Below the pieces are notes generated by a model. That model searched no databases. It was not told the origin of the DNA and saw only the letters and a program-made list of their open reading frames with translations. Made by a program: the position numbers and the translations under genes. A DNA stretch of 64,000 nucleotides, taken from positions 1,550,001 to 1,614,000 of the forward strand of contig CP091034.1 of NCBI GenBank assembly GCA_039725955.1, written 5' to 3'. Of the stretch, positions 16,206 to 24,777 are shown piece by piece (the stretch's first letter is position 1; every line of letters begins with the position of its first letter). The DNA comes from Sinorhizobium sp. B11 (GTDB taxonomy: Bacteria; Pseudomonadota; Alphaproteobacteria; Rhizobiales; Rhizobiaceae).

Positions 16206-17066
16206 TCATTCCGCAGCTTCTGCAAGCCGGCTTGCCGGCTTCACGCTGACAGGCGGAGGAGGTGGTGGCCGGCGAACGTAGATAGCGCCTTTCAGCCAGA
16301 GTTTCAGAGCCTCCCAGTGAATGCCGGCCATGATCTTGACGGTCAGGAAGGGAGTGGTTGTGAGAAGAAAACCGAGCGTCCGGCCAGTCAGCGGCTTTTT
16401 CCGCCCGGCGAACGTTGCGGCAAGAAGCGGTCCGTCCGCATCGGTCTCCAGGATGCGCCAGCGGATTTCCTGGCCGGGCGGCAGCATGCGGAAATGGTAG
16501 CGCATTCCAATGCCAATGAAGGGAGAAACGTAAAAGAGCTTTTCGCAGGTCTGACGAAGACCGCTTTCGAAGATTTCATCCTCCTCGACGGGGCAGACAT
16601 AGCTATGCCGCTCGCCGAACGTGTTGCGCACCTCGTAGATCAGCGCAATCACTGAATCCTTCTCGTCATAAGCATAATAGACGGAAAGCGGATTGAAGAC
16701 GTAGCCGAAGATCCGCGGATAGCAGACGAGCAGGATTTTGGCCGGTCGCTCGACACAGGCATCTGCAAGCAGGCCATCGGCATGGGAGCGCAGCTTTCCA
16801 CCTGCTGCATGGTCTTCTTCATGGAACGAGACGAGATTGCTTCGGTTGATCGAAAACAGCGCCGACTGCCTGTCGGCTTCTTCCAAACGGTCGAGATCGA
16901 TAGCAAGCGAAAACACCCGATACTGGAAGCGATGGCCGAACGGTTTCATGCGCTGATGCATGACATTGCCCACATAAAGCGCTGCCGCTGCGTCCGGCGG
17001 ACGACCGTTTCGCGTCACGCTGACGCCACATCTCGATGCGTCGGGGCTTTTGCGCGATCCCATCAT
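16206..17066 (-). CDS. DUF1365 domain-containing protein
   Basis: 286-aa protein of the DUF1365 family. Recognisable blocks are LYVGNVMHQRMKPFGHRFQYRVFSL-type N-terminus with the conserved HxR/KP pattern, ILLVCYPRIFGYVFNPLSVYY (the strongest family block, about residue 105) and FYVSPFIGIGMRYHFR. It almost always sits between the FAD oxidoreductase and the CFA-like methyltransferase, as here, so it probably works on the same lipid product. The start overlaps the preceding stop as ATGA (17063-17066). Biochemical role not established. Confidence 0.87.
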   Translation of the reverse strand: MMGSRKSPDASRCGVSVTRNGRPPDAAAALYVGNVMHQRMKPFGHRFQYRVFSLAIDLDRLEEADRQSALFSINRSNLVSFHEEDHAAGGKLRSHADGLLADACVERPAKILLVCYPRIFGYVFNPLSVYYAYDEKDSVIALIYEVRNTFGERHSYVCPVEEDEIFESGLRQTCEKLFYVSPFIGIGMRYHFRMLPPGQEIRWRILETDADGPLLAATFAGRKKPLTGRTLGFLLTTTPFLTVKIMAGIHWEALKLWLKGAIYVRRPPPPPPVSVKPASRLAEAAE

Positions 17067-18400
17067 GCCATCGCTTCCAGCGTCGTTTCACGAGGGGAGG
17101 GTCGGTTGGTTCGCCAGGGTGTGATGCCGCCCAGAGCTTCCGCCGCCGCAAGGCCGGAGACAAGTCCATCTTCGTGGAAGCCATATCCGGTCCAGGCGCC
17201 TGCGAAATAGCAATTGTTCTTTCCCTGGATGACCGCGATCGCCTGCTGTGCTGCCATCGCTTCGGCGGAAAACTGCGGATGCTCATAGGTGAACTCGGCA
17301 AAGACCTTGCGGCTATCCGGTTCGCGATCCGGGTTCAGCGTAACGAAGAGCGGGAAGTTCGGATCGATGCCCTGCAGCCTGTTCATCCAGTAGGTAACAG
17401 CTACGCCCGCCCTGCCGTCGCCATGGCTCGAGCGCAGATAGTTCCAGGAGGCCCATATCTTGCGCCGCGTCGGCATCAGGCTGGCATCACGGTGCAGGAT
17501 AACACGGTTAGGTTGATAGGGGACGGCAGCGAGCAGGCGCTTTTCCTGATCAGTCGCATCGATCAGCAGGCGCGAGGTCTGGTCGCTGTGGCAGGCGAAG
17601 ATCACCTTGTCGAAGAAAGCCTCGCCGCCGGCTTCGTCGATGAGGATGACGCCCTTCGCCTTGCGTATTACGCCGCGCACCCCGCAGCCAAGTCTTACCT
17701 TGTCGCCAAGCGGTGATAGAAGCCTTTTCAGATAGTTGCGGCTGCCGCCGGTGACGGTGCGCCACTGATGCTGGTGGCGGTAGATCAGCCGGTGATTGTC
17801 GAAGAAATTGACGAAATGTTCGGCGGGAAATTGCAGCATGCGCGCTGATGGCGTCGACCAGATCGCCGCCGCCATGGGCACCAGATAGTTGTTTGTGAAA
17901 CCGGGCGAGAAGCCGCGCCAGTCGAGATAATCGCCGATCGAGCGCGAGGCGAGATGCCCGGCTGCCCGATCTTCCAGGCAGGTCCGGTTGAAGCGCAGGA
18001 TCTCGCGGATCATCCAGAGAAAGGAGGGGCTCAGCAGATTGCGCTTCTGCGCGAATATCGACGAGAGCCCACCGCCGCTCCACTCCAGCCTGCCCTGATC
18101 GAGTGACAGGGAAAAGCTCATGTCGCTGGCATGCGTGGCGACGCCGAGTTCCGCAAAGAGCGCGGTCAGATTGGGATAATTGTGCTCGTTGTAGACGATG
18201 AAGCCGGTGTCGACTGGAACGCTCAACCCGTCATAATCGACATCGACGGTAGCCGTATGGCCGCCCGGCCGGACATCCTTCTCATAAAGCGTCACGTCAT
18301 GAACAGGATTGAGCGCCCAGGCAGCCGATGCACCCGATATGCCCGATCCTATGACCGCGACCTTGAGGCGGAGTGGCAGCGAAGGAACATGCGCGTTCAT
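17063..18400 (-). CDS. FAD-dependent oxidoreductase (flavin amine oxidase type)
   Basis: 445-aa flavoprotein with an N-terminal dinucleotide fold VAVIGSGISGASAAWAL (about residue 14) followed by YEKDVRPGGHTATVDV, the FAD-binding ER/G-G-H/R region. The C-terminus ends in the second FAD motif YFAGAWTGYGFHEDGLVSG near residue 410. Belongs to the group annotated as NAD/FAD-binding amine oxidases that accompany DUF1365 and CFA-like methyltransferases; a fatty-acyl desaturation or oxidation role is likely. The start overlaps the photolyase stop (ATGA, 18397-18400). Confidence 0.88.
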   Translation of the reverse strand: MNAHVPSLPLRLKVAVIGSGISGASAAWALNPVHDVTLYEKDVRPGGHTATVDVDYDGLSVPVDTGFIVYNEHNYPNLTALFAELGVATHASDMSFSLSLDQGRLEWSGGGLSSIFAQKRNLLSPSFLWMIREILRFNRTCLEDRAAGHLASRSIGDYLDWRGFSPGFTNNYLVPMAAAIWSTPSARMLQFPAEHFVNFFDNHRLIYRHQHQWRTVTGGSRNYLKRLLSPLGDKVRLGCGVRGVIRKAKGVILIDEAGGEAFFDKVIFACHSDQTSRLLIDATDQEKRLLAAVPYQPNRVILHRDASLMPTRRKIWASWNYLRSSHGDGRAGVAVTYWMNRLQGIDPNFPLFVTLNPDREPDSRKVFAEFTYEHPQFSAEAMAAQQAIAVIQGKNNCYFAGAWTGYGFHEDGLVSGLAAAEALGGITPWRTNRPSPRETTLEAMA

Positions 18401-19852
18401 GCTGCATCCTTTATGGCGTTATAGACCTTCAGCGCCCGCCGGCGCGCCGTGGCATGATCGACGATGGGTTGGGGATAGGTTTCACCAAGCGTGACACCGG
18501 CTTTTTCAAGCACGCTCGCGGGTGCCTCGAACGGCCGGTGGATATATTTGTCCTCCAGATTTTCGAGCTCGGGCACGAACTGCCTGATATAGCTGCCGTC
18601 CGCATCGAATTTTTCGCCCTGCAGGACCGGGTTGAAGATGCGGAAAAAGGGAGAGGCATCGGCGCCTGAACCTGCCACCCATTGCCAGCTGGCCGCATTT
18701 GTTGGCCGGGTCCGCATCGACGAGCGTATCGCGGAACCAGGCTTCGCCTCGACGCCAGTCGACCAGCAGGTCCTTGATGAGAAACGAGGCTGTGATCATC
18801 CGGACGCGGTTATGCATCCAGCCATGGCGCCAAAGCTGGCGCATGCCTGCGTCGATGATGGGATAGCCCGTCTGGCCGTTGCACCAGGCATGGAATCCGT
18901 CTTCATCCTGTCGCCAGCCGAAACCGTCGAAACTGTCGTTCCAGTTGGCGCTTGCAAGTTTGGGAAAATGGAAGAGCAGGTGGTAGGAAAACTCCCGCCA
19001 TGCCAGTTCCTTGCGAAAGCGCACGATATCGTCGGATGGGATGCTGCGGGAGAGGCCCTTTGTCGCCTCCCAGATACGCGCCGGCGAAATCTCGCCGAGT
19101 GCCAGATGCGGAGAGAGCAGGGACGTTGCCGCCTTGCCGGGGAAATCCCGGTCAGCCGAGTAACCCGGAAGAGCGTTTTCGACGAACTCCCGGAGCTTTT
19201 GGTGGGCAGCGGCCTCCCCCGGCGTCCACATGTCGGGGAAGGACTTCGCCCAGTTCGGCTTGCGTGGCAGAAACTTGAAAGAGGCAAGCGTTTCAGATGC
19301 GGGAAACTCTTTGGGGAAGCGGAAGCGCTGAGGCATGTCGACAGGCGCTTCCGGCTCTCCATATTCTTCGAGTGCCCGCCAGAATGGCGTATAGACGCGA
19401 TAGGGCGTGCCGCCTGATGTCTTCAGTTTCGTCGGTTCATGCAGGAGCTGGCCGCCGAAGCTGCGCACCTCGATTGCCTGCTTTTCGAGTTCATGTTTCA
19501 GGCGCGTGTCGATCGCAATGCCGGGTGGATCGTAACGACGGTTCCAGAATACCGCTTCCGCACCGCTTCGCCTGATGAAGTCGCCCAGCACGTTTCGGGC
19601 ATGGCCGCTGGCCAGGACGAGCTTGCCGTCACGTTTTCTAAGGGCGCCATCGAGCGCATGTAGCGAATGGTGCAGCCACCATGCCTGAGCCGAACCGAGC
19701 GGCCCGGTGCCGTCTTCCCCGTGTTCGCGAATGTAAAGTGGAATAACCGGCCGCCCCGATGCGCATGCCGCCTGAAGTGCCCTGTTGTCGTCAAGGCGCA
19801 GATCCTTGCGAAACCACACGATCACCGGTCTTGCAACAATATCCCGTGCCAA
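18397..19852 (-). pseudogene. phrB: Deoxyribodipyrimidine photolyase, broken by a single-base frameshift
   Basis: Cyclobutane-pyrimidine-dimer photolyase (FAD plus antenna), light-driven DNA repair. N-terminus PVIVWFRKDLRLDDNRAL, then the FAD-binding domain with ELAWREFSYHLLFHFP and DAGMRQLWRHGWMHNRVRM. Near codon 384 the expected DPANNAASWQW reads DPANKCGQL: the run AAA (TTT at 18698-18700 on the plus strand) has one extra base. The rest of the protein (AASWQWVAGSGADASPFFRIFNPV to the end) continues in another frame to 18397. Without the extra base the product would be about 484 aa, normal size. The TTG start at 19852 has GGGAG upstream and lies downstream of the promoter signal; a GTG at 19927 is upstream of it. 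Either a sequencing error or a real inactivation. Confidence 0.88.
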
Positions 19853-19881
19853 TGGCCGCTCCCTGTCCTGCCTCTCCTGTC

Positions 19882-19910
19882 TGTTACGGAAGTACGAGGC
19901 AATCGGATCA
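19882..19910 (-). promoter_or_regulatory. Candidate RpoE/ECF promoter for the photolyase operon
   Basis: On the minus strand TGATCC (19905-19910), exactly 18 bp, then TAACA (19882-19886), about 30 bp before the TTG start. This resembles the singlet-oxygen RpoE promoter and shares -35 sequence and spacing with the signal before the chrR-like gene. Confidence 0.55.
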
Positions 19911-19981
19911 GGAGTTTCATGAAGCACGCATGAAAAAGGCCGGTCGAGCCGGCCTCTCTCAACGAACGGGTCTTTGCCCGA

Positions 19982-20305
19982 TCAGTTGTCGTATTCGCGG
20001 CATGCCTCACTGATCGAAGCGCCGCTTTCGCCGCCGCGCGTATCGACACCTGTGTTCTGCTGCGCCATGCCGGGGCAATTGATGGCCTGGCCGCCGATGC
20101 TCTGTGTCGTGGCCGGATCGACCGCGCTTGAGGGAACCGGATGAATGCCGTTGCTGTCACTCGTATAATCCGAGGAGTAATTGCCCGAGCCCGGGTCCGT
20201 AGAGCCGCCGTTGGTCGGGCCGATAGTGTCGGGATTGGACTGGGCAAATGCCGACGAAGCCATGCCGATGGCAAGCAACGAAGCGGCGATAAGGGATTTA
20301 CGCAT
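19982..20305 (-). CDS. Small secreted protein of unknown function
   Basis: 107 aa with a clear Sec signal peptide (KSLIAASLLAIGMASSAFAQS, cleavage after AFA near residue 21). The mature part is Ser/Gly/Asn/Thr-rich and low complexity, with two cysteines (one in INCPGMAQQN, one in the C-terminal EACREYDN) that could form a disulfide. The ATG at 20305 has AAGGAGGA upstream. A GGAAC-N16-GGTT promoter 45-69 bp upstream suggests control by the general stress sigma factor. I do not recognise the family beyond small rhizobial exported proteins. Confidence 0.75.
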   Translation of the reverse strand: MRKSLIAASLLAIGMASSAFAQSNPDTIGPTNGGSTDPGSGNYSSDYTSDSNGIHPVPSSAVDPATTQSIGGQAINCPGMAQQNTGVDTRGGESGASISEACREYDN

Positions 20306-20349
20306 GGGAGCTATCCTCCTTCGATTTTCATCTTTGGTGACATGTGCCT

Positions 20350-20374
20350 AACCCGCGAGGCGATTGCTTGTTCC
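20350..20374 (-). promoter_or_regulatory. Candidate EcfG/RpoE2 general-stress promoter
   Basis: Minus strand GGAAC (20370-20374), 16-bp spacer, GGTT (20350-20353). This matches the alphaproteobacterial general stress promoter (GGAAC-N16/17-cGTT) and places the transcription start about 40 bp before the small secreted protein. Confidence 0.6.
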
Positions 20375-20503
20375 GAAATTTAAGCGGCGCGGTTGAAGTG
20401 ATTGCGATGGTTACGCGTAAACCTTAACCGCGAAAGCCGCTTTGCCTCCGCCCTTCCTTGCCTTACCTGCGCAGTGAATCCCCGGTTACGGCATGAGGCC
20501 GCT

Positions 20504-20800
20504 ATGTTCATTTCACTGCGCGAGGCAGGCGATCTCTGCCTTCAGATGGTACTTGCTCTCGCCTTGACCTTGGCCGGCATGGCGCTCGCTTCCACCGTCG
20601 TAAAGGCCACCGAGCAGCGGGTTGCCGCCATCGATGTCAACCGCCCGCTGCTCTGGTCTGCCGGCCCCGTCCGGGTCGAAAGCATTCAGCTTTTTGTCGA
20701 GCGAGAATTGGCTGCGGGCGAGGGGACAGGCTGCCACGATGCCATCGGCCTCAGAATATCCTGCGACCTGGCGACTTTATCGTCGAGCAGCAACTTCTGA
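20504..20800 (+). CDS. Possible small membrane-anchored protein
   Basis: 98-codon open frame beginning MFISLREAGDLC, with one hydrophobic segment (MVLALALTLAGMALAS, about residues 15-32) and a hydrophilic tail containing two cysteines. No convincing Shine-Dalgarno precedes the ATG and I recognise no family, so this could be a chance frame. It sits between a secreted-protein gene and a hydrolase gene. Confidence 0.3.
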   Translation: MFISLREAGDLCLQMVLALALTLAGMALASTVVKATEQRVAAIDVNRPLLWSAGPVRVESIQLFVERELAAGEGTGCHDAIGLRISCDLATLSSSSNF

Positions 20801-20927
20801 TCCGGCGATGGATTTTCCAGCTTTCTTTCGGGTTTTGGAGCTTCATTTCTTTAGTCCATAAAATTTATGGATAATTCTGGCCGAGATGCGTTGCAGCAGC
20901 CTGCTGCGCCTGCGCCAGGAGACAGCA

Positions 20928-21515
20928 ATGACAAAAATCCTGATCGTGCCGGGTCTGTTCGGTTCCGACGAGGGGCATTGGCAGCACTTTTGGCTTGATG
21001 ATGTGCCGCAGAGCCGGCTGGTCCGCCAGGACGACTGGAATCATGCTCGTCTGGACCGCTGGATGGAGCCCCTGGAACAGGCATTGCTGGAAGCTGGAGA
21101 GGCCTATATCATTGCCCATAGCCTCGGCTGCATCCTGACGGCGAGGCTCGCCGACCGGCCAGTGGCACGCAGGATCAAGGGAGCGCTTCTGGTTGCCCCT
21201 TGCGATTTGCCGGCCACCGAAAGGCTGCATCCCGGCTCGCTCACTTTCGGCCCCATGCCGACTACCCCGCTTCCCTTTCCGAGCCTCACCGTCGGCAGTC
21301 TCGACGACAAATACATGTCGCTCGACCGTCTGAGCTTCTACACCCGCCTCTGGAAAACCGAAGTTCGCAATATCGGGCTTGCAGGCCATATCAATATCGC
21401 CAGCGGTTTTGGACGCTGGACCGGCGGCTATGCGCTGTTTGATGTGGTGAAAGGCAAGGCGAAGGCAAAGAGGCCACAGATATCCCCACATGCCACGACC
21501 GCGGCATCGGCCTGA
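20928..21515 (+). CDS. RBBP9/YdeN-family serine hydrolase
   Basis: 195-aa alpha/beta hydrolase of the RBBP9/YdeN family. Start MTKILIVPGLFGSDEGHWQHFW is typical. The nucleophile elbow AHSLGCI carries the serine near residue 69; a downstream aspartate (GSLDDKYMS) and histidine (LAGHINIASGFG) complete the triad. The ATG at 20928 follows GGAG. Natural substrate unknown. Confidence 0.88.
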   Translation: MTKILIVPGLFGSDEGHWQHFWLDDVPQSRLVRQDDWNHARLDRWMEPLEQALLEAGEAYIIAHSLGCILTARLADRPVARRIKGALLVAPCDLPATERLHPGSLTFGPMPTTPLPFPSLTVGSLDDKYMSLDRLSFYTRLWKTEVRNIGLAGHINIASGFGRWTGGYALFDVVKGKAKAKRPQISPHATTAASA

Positions 21516-21603
21516 CATTTTATCGGGACACGCGCAAGAAACGGGTTGAACTTGCACCCTCGCGATACGATTCTGATACCTGATGGAATGTGAGGGCTTC
21601 ACC

Positions 21604-22167
21604 ATGGCTCAGAAAGTGCATCAATACCTGATCTTTGAAACCGCAGGCGGCTTTTGCGGCATCGCCTGGAGCGATACCGGCGTGACGCGGTTCCAGCTGC
21701 CCACGAAAAGCGCCGATTCGACAGAACGATTGTTGCTGCGCCGTCTGCCGGCTGCCGAACCGGGCAAGCCGACGCCGCAGATTTTGGACGCTGTAGCTGC
21801 GGTAAAGCGTTACTTCGAAGGCGAAGAAGTCGACTTCTCCACTGTCGCCGTTGACCTTGACGGCCAGGACGCATTTTTCCGCGATATCTATACCGCCGCG
21901 CGCCGTATCGGCTGGGGTCGCACGACGACCTACGGCACCCTGGCGAAGGAGCTCGGGGTGGGACCGGAGGCAGCGCGCGACGTAGGCCAGGCGATGGCAA
22001 AGAATCCTGTCGCGCTCATCATTCCCTGCCATCGTGTGCTAGCGGCAGGTGGAAAGATCGGTGGCTTTTCGGCGCCTGGCGGTTCGACGTCCAAGCTTCG
22101 CATGCTGGAGCTCGAAGGCGTGCATGTCGGTCCACCGCCTCCTGCCCAGCAATCCCTCGATTTCTGA
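21604..22167 (+). CDS. ogt: Methylated-DNA--protein-cysteine methyltransferase
   Basis: 187-aa suicide alkyltransferase that removes O6-alkyl groups from guanine. The active-site block ALIIPCHRVLAAGGKIGGFSAPGG contains the acceptor cysteine in PCHRV near residue 139. The helix-turn-helix with TTTYGTLAKELG precedes it, and GRTTTYG carries the Tyr/Arg base-flip region. The start MAQKVHQYLIF at 21604 is chosen over an ATG 21 bp upstream because the family fold begins there. No Ada domain is present. Confidence 0.9.
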   Translation: MAQKVHQYLIFETAGGFCGIAWSDTGVTRFQLPTKSADSTERLLLRRLPAAEPGKPTPQILDAVAAVKRYFEGEEVDFSTVAVDLDGQDAFFRDIYTAARRIGWGRTTTYGTLAKELGVGPEAARDVGQAMAKNPVALIIPCHRVLAAGGKIGGFSAPGGSTSKLRMLELEGVHVGPPPPAQQSLDF

Positions 22168-22204
22168 GATCTATCGCAAGCAAGTGCTTGGAATACGGCG
22201 GAAA

Positions 22205-22236
22205 ACCTCGCTATAAATCTCTGTCTATAGCGAGGT
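22205..22236 (+). terminator. Hairpin after ogt that also covers the RidA ribosome site
   Basis: Perfect 11-bp stem ACCTCGCTATA / TATAGCGAGGT with a 10-nt loop, followed by CTTTTC. It can act as the ogt terminator. The GAGG at 22232-22235 inside the right arm is also the Shine-Dalgarno for the RidA ATG at 22243, so read-through RNA would have that site paired. Confidence 0.7.
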
Positions 22237-22242
22237 CTTTTC

Positions 22243-22632
22243 ATGAAGAAGATTTTCAACCCGCCATCCGTCCGCCGTCCCTTCGGAAATTACAATCACG
22301 GTCTGCTCATACCGCCGGGCGCATCCTTGCTGGTCACGTCAGGTCAGCTCGGCATCGGCCTCGATGAAAAGATTCCTGAGGACGTGACGGCCCAGGCCGA
22401 GCTCTGCTTCGAAGCGATCAAGGCGATCCTCGCCGAGGCCGAGATGAGCTTTGCTGATGTCATCCGCATTTCCGGCTTCGTGACGAAACGGGAAGACTTC
22501 CCGGCCTATATGGCAGTGCGCGACCGCTTCACGCTCGACCCGAAACCCGTTTCGACGCTCATTATCATCAACGGCTTTACCCGGCCGGAATTCCTGGTGG
22601 AAGTGGAAGTCACGGCGGCGAAGGTTTTCTAA
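22243..22632 (+). CDS. RidA/YjgF-family protein
   Basis: 129-aa member of the RidA (reactive intermediate deaminase) superfamily, typically hydrolysing 2-aminoacrylate-type imines. The fold is visible as GLLIPPGASLLVTSGQLGI, then DVTAQAELCFEAIKAILAEAEMSFADVIRISGFV and a C-terminal VEVEVTAAKVF. The RidA catalytic arginine position in the R-x-C-V-E motif is replaced (RPEFLVEVEVT), so this is a RidA paralogue group and not canonical RidA. The ATG at 22243 overlaps the hairpin described above. Confidence 0.85.
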   Translation: MKKIFNPPSVRRPFGNYNHGLLIPPGASLLVTSGQLGIGLDEKIPEDVTAQAELCFEAIKAILAEAEMSFADVIRISGFVTKREDFPAYMAVRDRFTLDPKPVSTLIIINGFTRPEFLVEVEVTAAKVF

Positions 22633-22747
22633 GATCTGTTCGCAGCTCCGCGGCGATCACGACGGAGCAGCTCGCCGGCGCGGCAGCAGCCCCCATGGCG
22701 GTGCGCGCATGCTGGCCGATATCGGCGCCGAAGAGATCGACCACCAT
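22610..22747 (-). pseudogene. C-terminal remnant of a second RidA-family gene
   Basis: On the minus strand a 45-codon frame reads MVVDLFGADIGQHARTAMG and then an Ala-rich stretch with CSVVIAAELR. The L-F-G-x3-G-x-H-A-R-x-A-x-G spacing is that of the C-terminal half of RidA/YjgF proteins. An in-frame stop lies just upstream and the N-terminal half is absent, so it is a truncated relic. It is convergent with the intact RidA gene and overlaps its last codons. Confidence 0.5.
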
Positions 22748-22787
22748 GCGGGGTGCGCCCGGTTAGGTGTACCGATGCAAGCCGCCC

Positions 22788-23369
22788 CTAGAATCGCTCC
22801 ATCGCGTCCTTCACTTTCGCCAGGAACGCTGCCCGTGTCTCCGGGGTGCAGTTGTTCATGTCGTAATGGGCGAGAAAGGTAACCGGCTTGAACGGGTCGA
22901 TCTGCGCCCGCAAGACACGCTTCACGATCTTCTTTGGCGGATTGCCGGCAACGAAGGCGCGGAAAGGTGTCGCGCCATAGGTCAGCACCGCCCCAAGCTT
23001 CTTGATATGCCGCAGGCGGGATTCGACCTTGCCGTTCACGAGCGCGAAGGAAACGCCGGGAAGCCAGACCCGGTCGAAATAACCTTTCAGGATCGCCGGG
23101 AACCCGAAATTCCAGACCGGTGTGCAGATGACCAGCGCCTCGGCCCGCTTCAGCCTGTCGACATACGGTTTCACCAGCGAAATATTGTCGGGATAATCGT
23201 GGTAAACGAGCCGATCATGTTGCGACAGGACGGGATCGAAATTCTCCGCATAGAGATCGCAGGCATCCACTTCGTGCCCGGCCTTGGCGAGGCTCTCCAG
23301 GGTCTGTCTGTAGAGCGCCTTGCCGTAGCTTTCCTCGACCGGGTGCGAGTGGAGGACAAGAACCCTCAT
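22788..23369 (-). CDS. NAD(P)H-dependent quinone/FMN oxidoreductase
   Basis: 193-aa flavodoxin-2 fold protein (KefF/NQO1/MdaB-like). Start MRVLVLHSHPVEESYGKALY is the phosphate-binding motif; CTPVWNFGFPAILKGYFDRVWLPGVSF (about residues 80-105) is the diagnostic flavin-contact block. Probably reduces quinones or supplies reduced flavin to a partner. Its ATG overlaps the stop of the FAD oxidase (23366-23369), making it the sixth gene of the importer operon. Confidence 0.88.
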   Translation of the reverse strand: MRVLVLHSHPVEESYGKALYRQTLESLAKAGHEVDACDLYAENFDPVLSQHDRLVYHDYPDNISLVKPYVDRLKRAEALVICTPVWNFGFPAILKGYFDRVWLPGVSFALVNGKVESRLRHIKKLGAVLTYGATPFRAFVAGNPPKKIVKRVLRAQIDPFKPVTFLAHYDMNNCTPETRAAFLAKVKDAMERF

Positions 23370-24776
23370 GAAGCCTCCATGACGGCGGCAAGGCCCGGGA
23401 AAAGGTAATTCTTGCCGGCGTCGAAATCGAAATTGGGATTCTCCCAGGCGATCATCTTGCCAGGATTGAGCAACCCCTTCGGATCGGTCTCATGCTTGAA
23501 GGCGAGCTGCACCTTGTCGGTGCGCTTCATGCCGCCCTCTTCGAGCGTATAGCGGTGCGGGTTGAAGATCGGGCAGCCATGATCCTGATGGATCTTGATG
23601 ATCTCCTCCAGCCGCTCCTCTGTCGTATAGCGTACCAGCGGCAGGCCCGAGCACTGGATCTGCCCGTCGAACTTGATGAATTCGAGATGACCCGGCACCT
23701 CATCGCCGAAGATCTCCACCATCTTTTTCACCTTGGCCACATGATCCGGTCCCGGATACTGCACCTGCAGATAGGTGAAGGTGGGATCGACCTTGAGCGC
23801 ACGCAGCGTCGTATGGTTCCAGGCTAGCTCATAGGCGTGCGGAATGCCACGCATGCTCTCGACCTTGTCGGAGCGGAACATGATTTCGCCCTTCTGCGCT
23901 GCCGTGAAAGCCAGGAAAGCATCCATGGAATGCGGCGCGATCATCAGCACGACGATCGACTGGCCCTGGCGGATATAGGGCTTGTGGCGGGTGAAATAGT
24001 CATGCGGGATAGGGGCCGCGATCGGCGCGATTTCCTTGACGAGAATGCCGTTGCATTTCGCCAGCGCATCGGAGAAGCGCACTGCATCCATGAAGTCATC
24101 GTAGCCGACCAGCACATCCACCCAGTCATAGGCGGGTGCGAGCGGCATCTCGATTTCCGTGATGATGCCGTTGGTGCCGTAGGCATGGCTGACCTTCTGC
24201 AGATCCCAGCCGGTGAGATCGAGCACACGCGGCTCCGCTTCCATGGTCACGACACGCAGGCGCAGGATATTGCCGAGATCACGCAACCCGCCCCAGGTGA
24301 TCGAGCCGACGCCGCCGGAACCGCCGGCAATGAAGCCGCCGACCGTTGCCGTTTGGGCGGTCGAGGGATGGAAGCGCAACTCCTGGCCGGAATGCGCCTT
24401 GGTCTGCTTGTCGAGCTGGGCGATCACGATGCCGGGTTCGCAGATGACGCGACCCGGATGGATTTCCTTGATCTTGTCCATGGCGGCGAGGTTGAGCACG
24501 ATACCGCCTGAGAGCGGCATGGCCTGACCGTAATTGCCCGTGCCGGCGCCGCGCGGGGTGACGGGCACGCCATGGGCGAAGGCGACCTTTAGCGTCTGGA
24601 TGACTTCGGCCTCGTTTTTTCGGCGTGACGACGATATCGGCCGTCACATTATCGAGCTGCGCCTTCAGGATTGGCGAATACCAGTAGAAGTCGCGGCTCT
24701 TCTGGCGAACGAGCGCCGGATTGTCCTCGATCGCGATACCTTCGAGTTCTTTTTTGATCTTCTGATAATCGGCCAT
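23366..24776 (-). pseudogene. FAD-linked oxidase (PCMH type), one-base frameshift near the N-terminus
   Basis: GlcD-like flavin oxidoreductase of about 470 aa if intact. N-terminal PCMH FAD domain: TPRGAGTGNYGQAMPLSGGI and GGFIAGGSGGVGSITWGGL; the C-terminal FAD-oxidase domain ends with HETDPKGLLNPGKMI. The start MADYQKIKKELEGIA at 24776 lies one base after the amidohydrolase stop. At 24615-24620 (plus strand TTTTTT) the frame shifts: removing one base restores VVTPKNEAEVIQTLKVAFAHG and joins both parts. The substrate is unknown; the gene lies between an amidohydrolase and an NAD(P)H oxidoreductase. As read, the product would stop early. Confidence 0.88.
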
Positions 24777-24777
24777 G

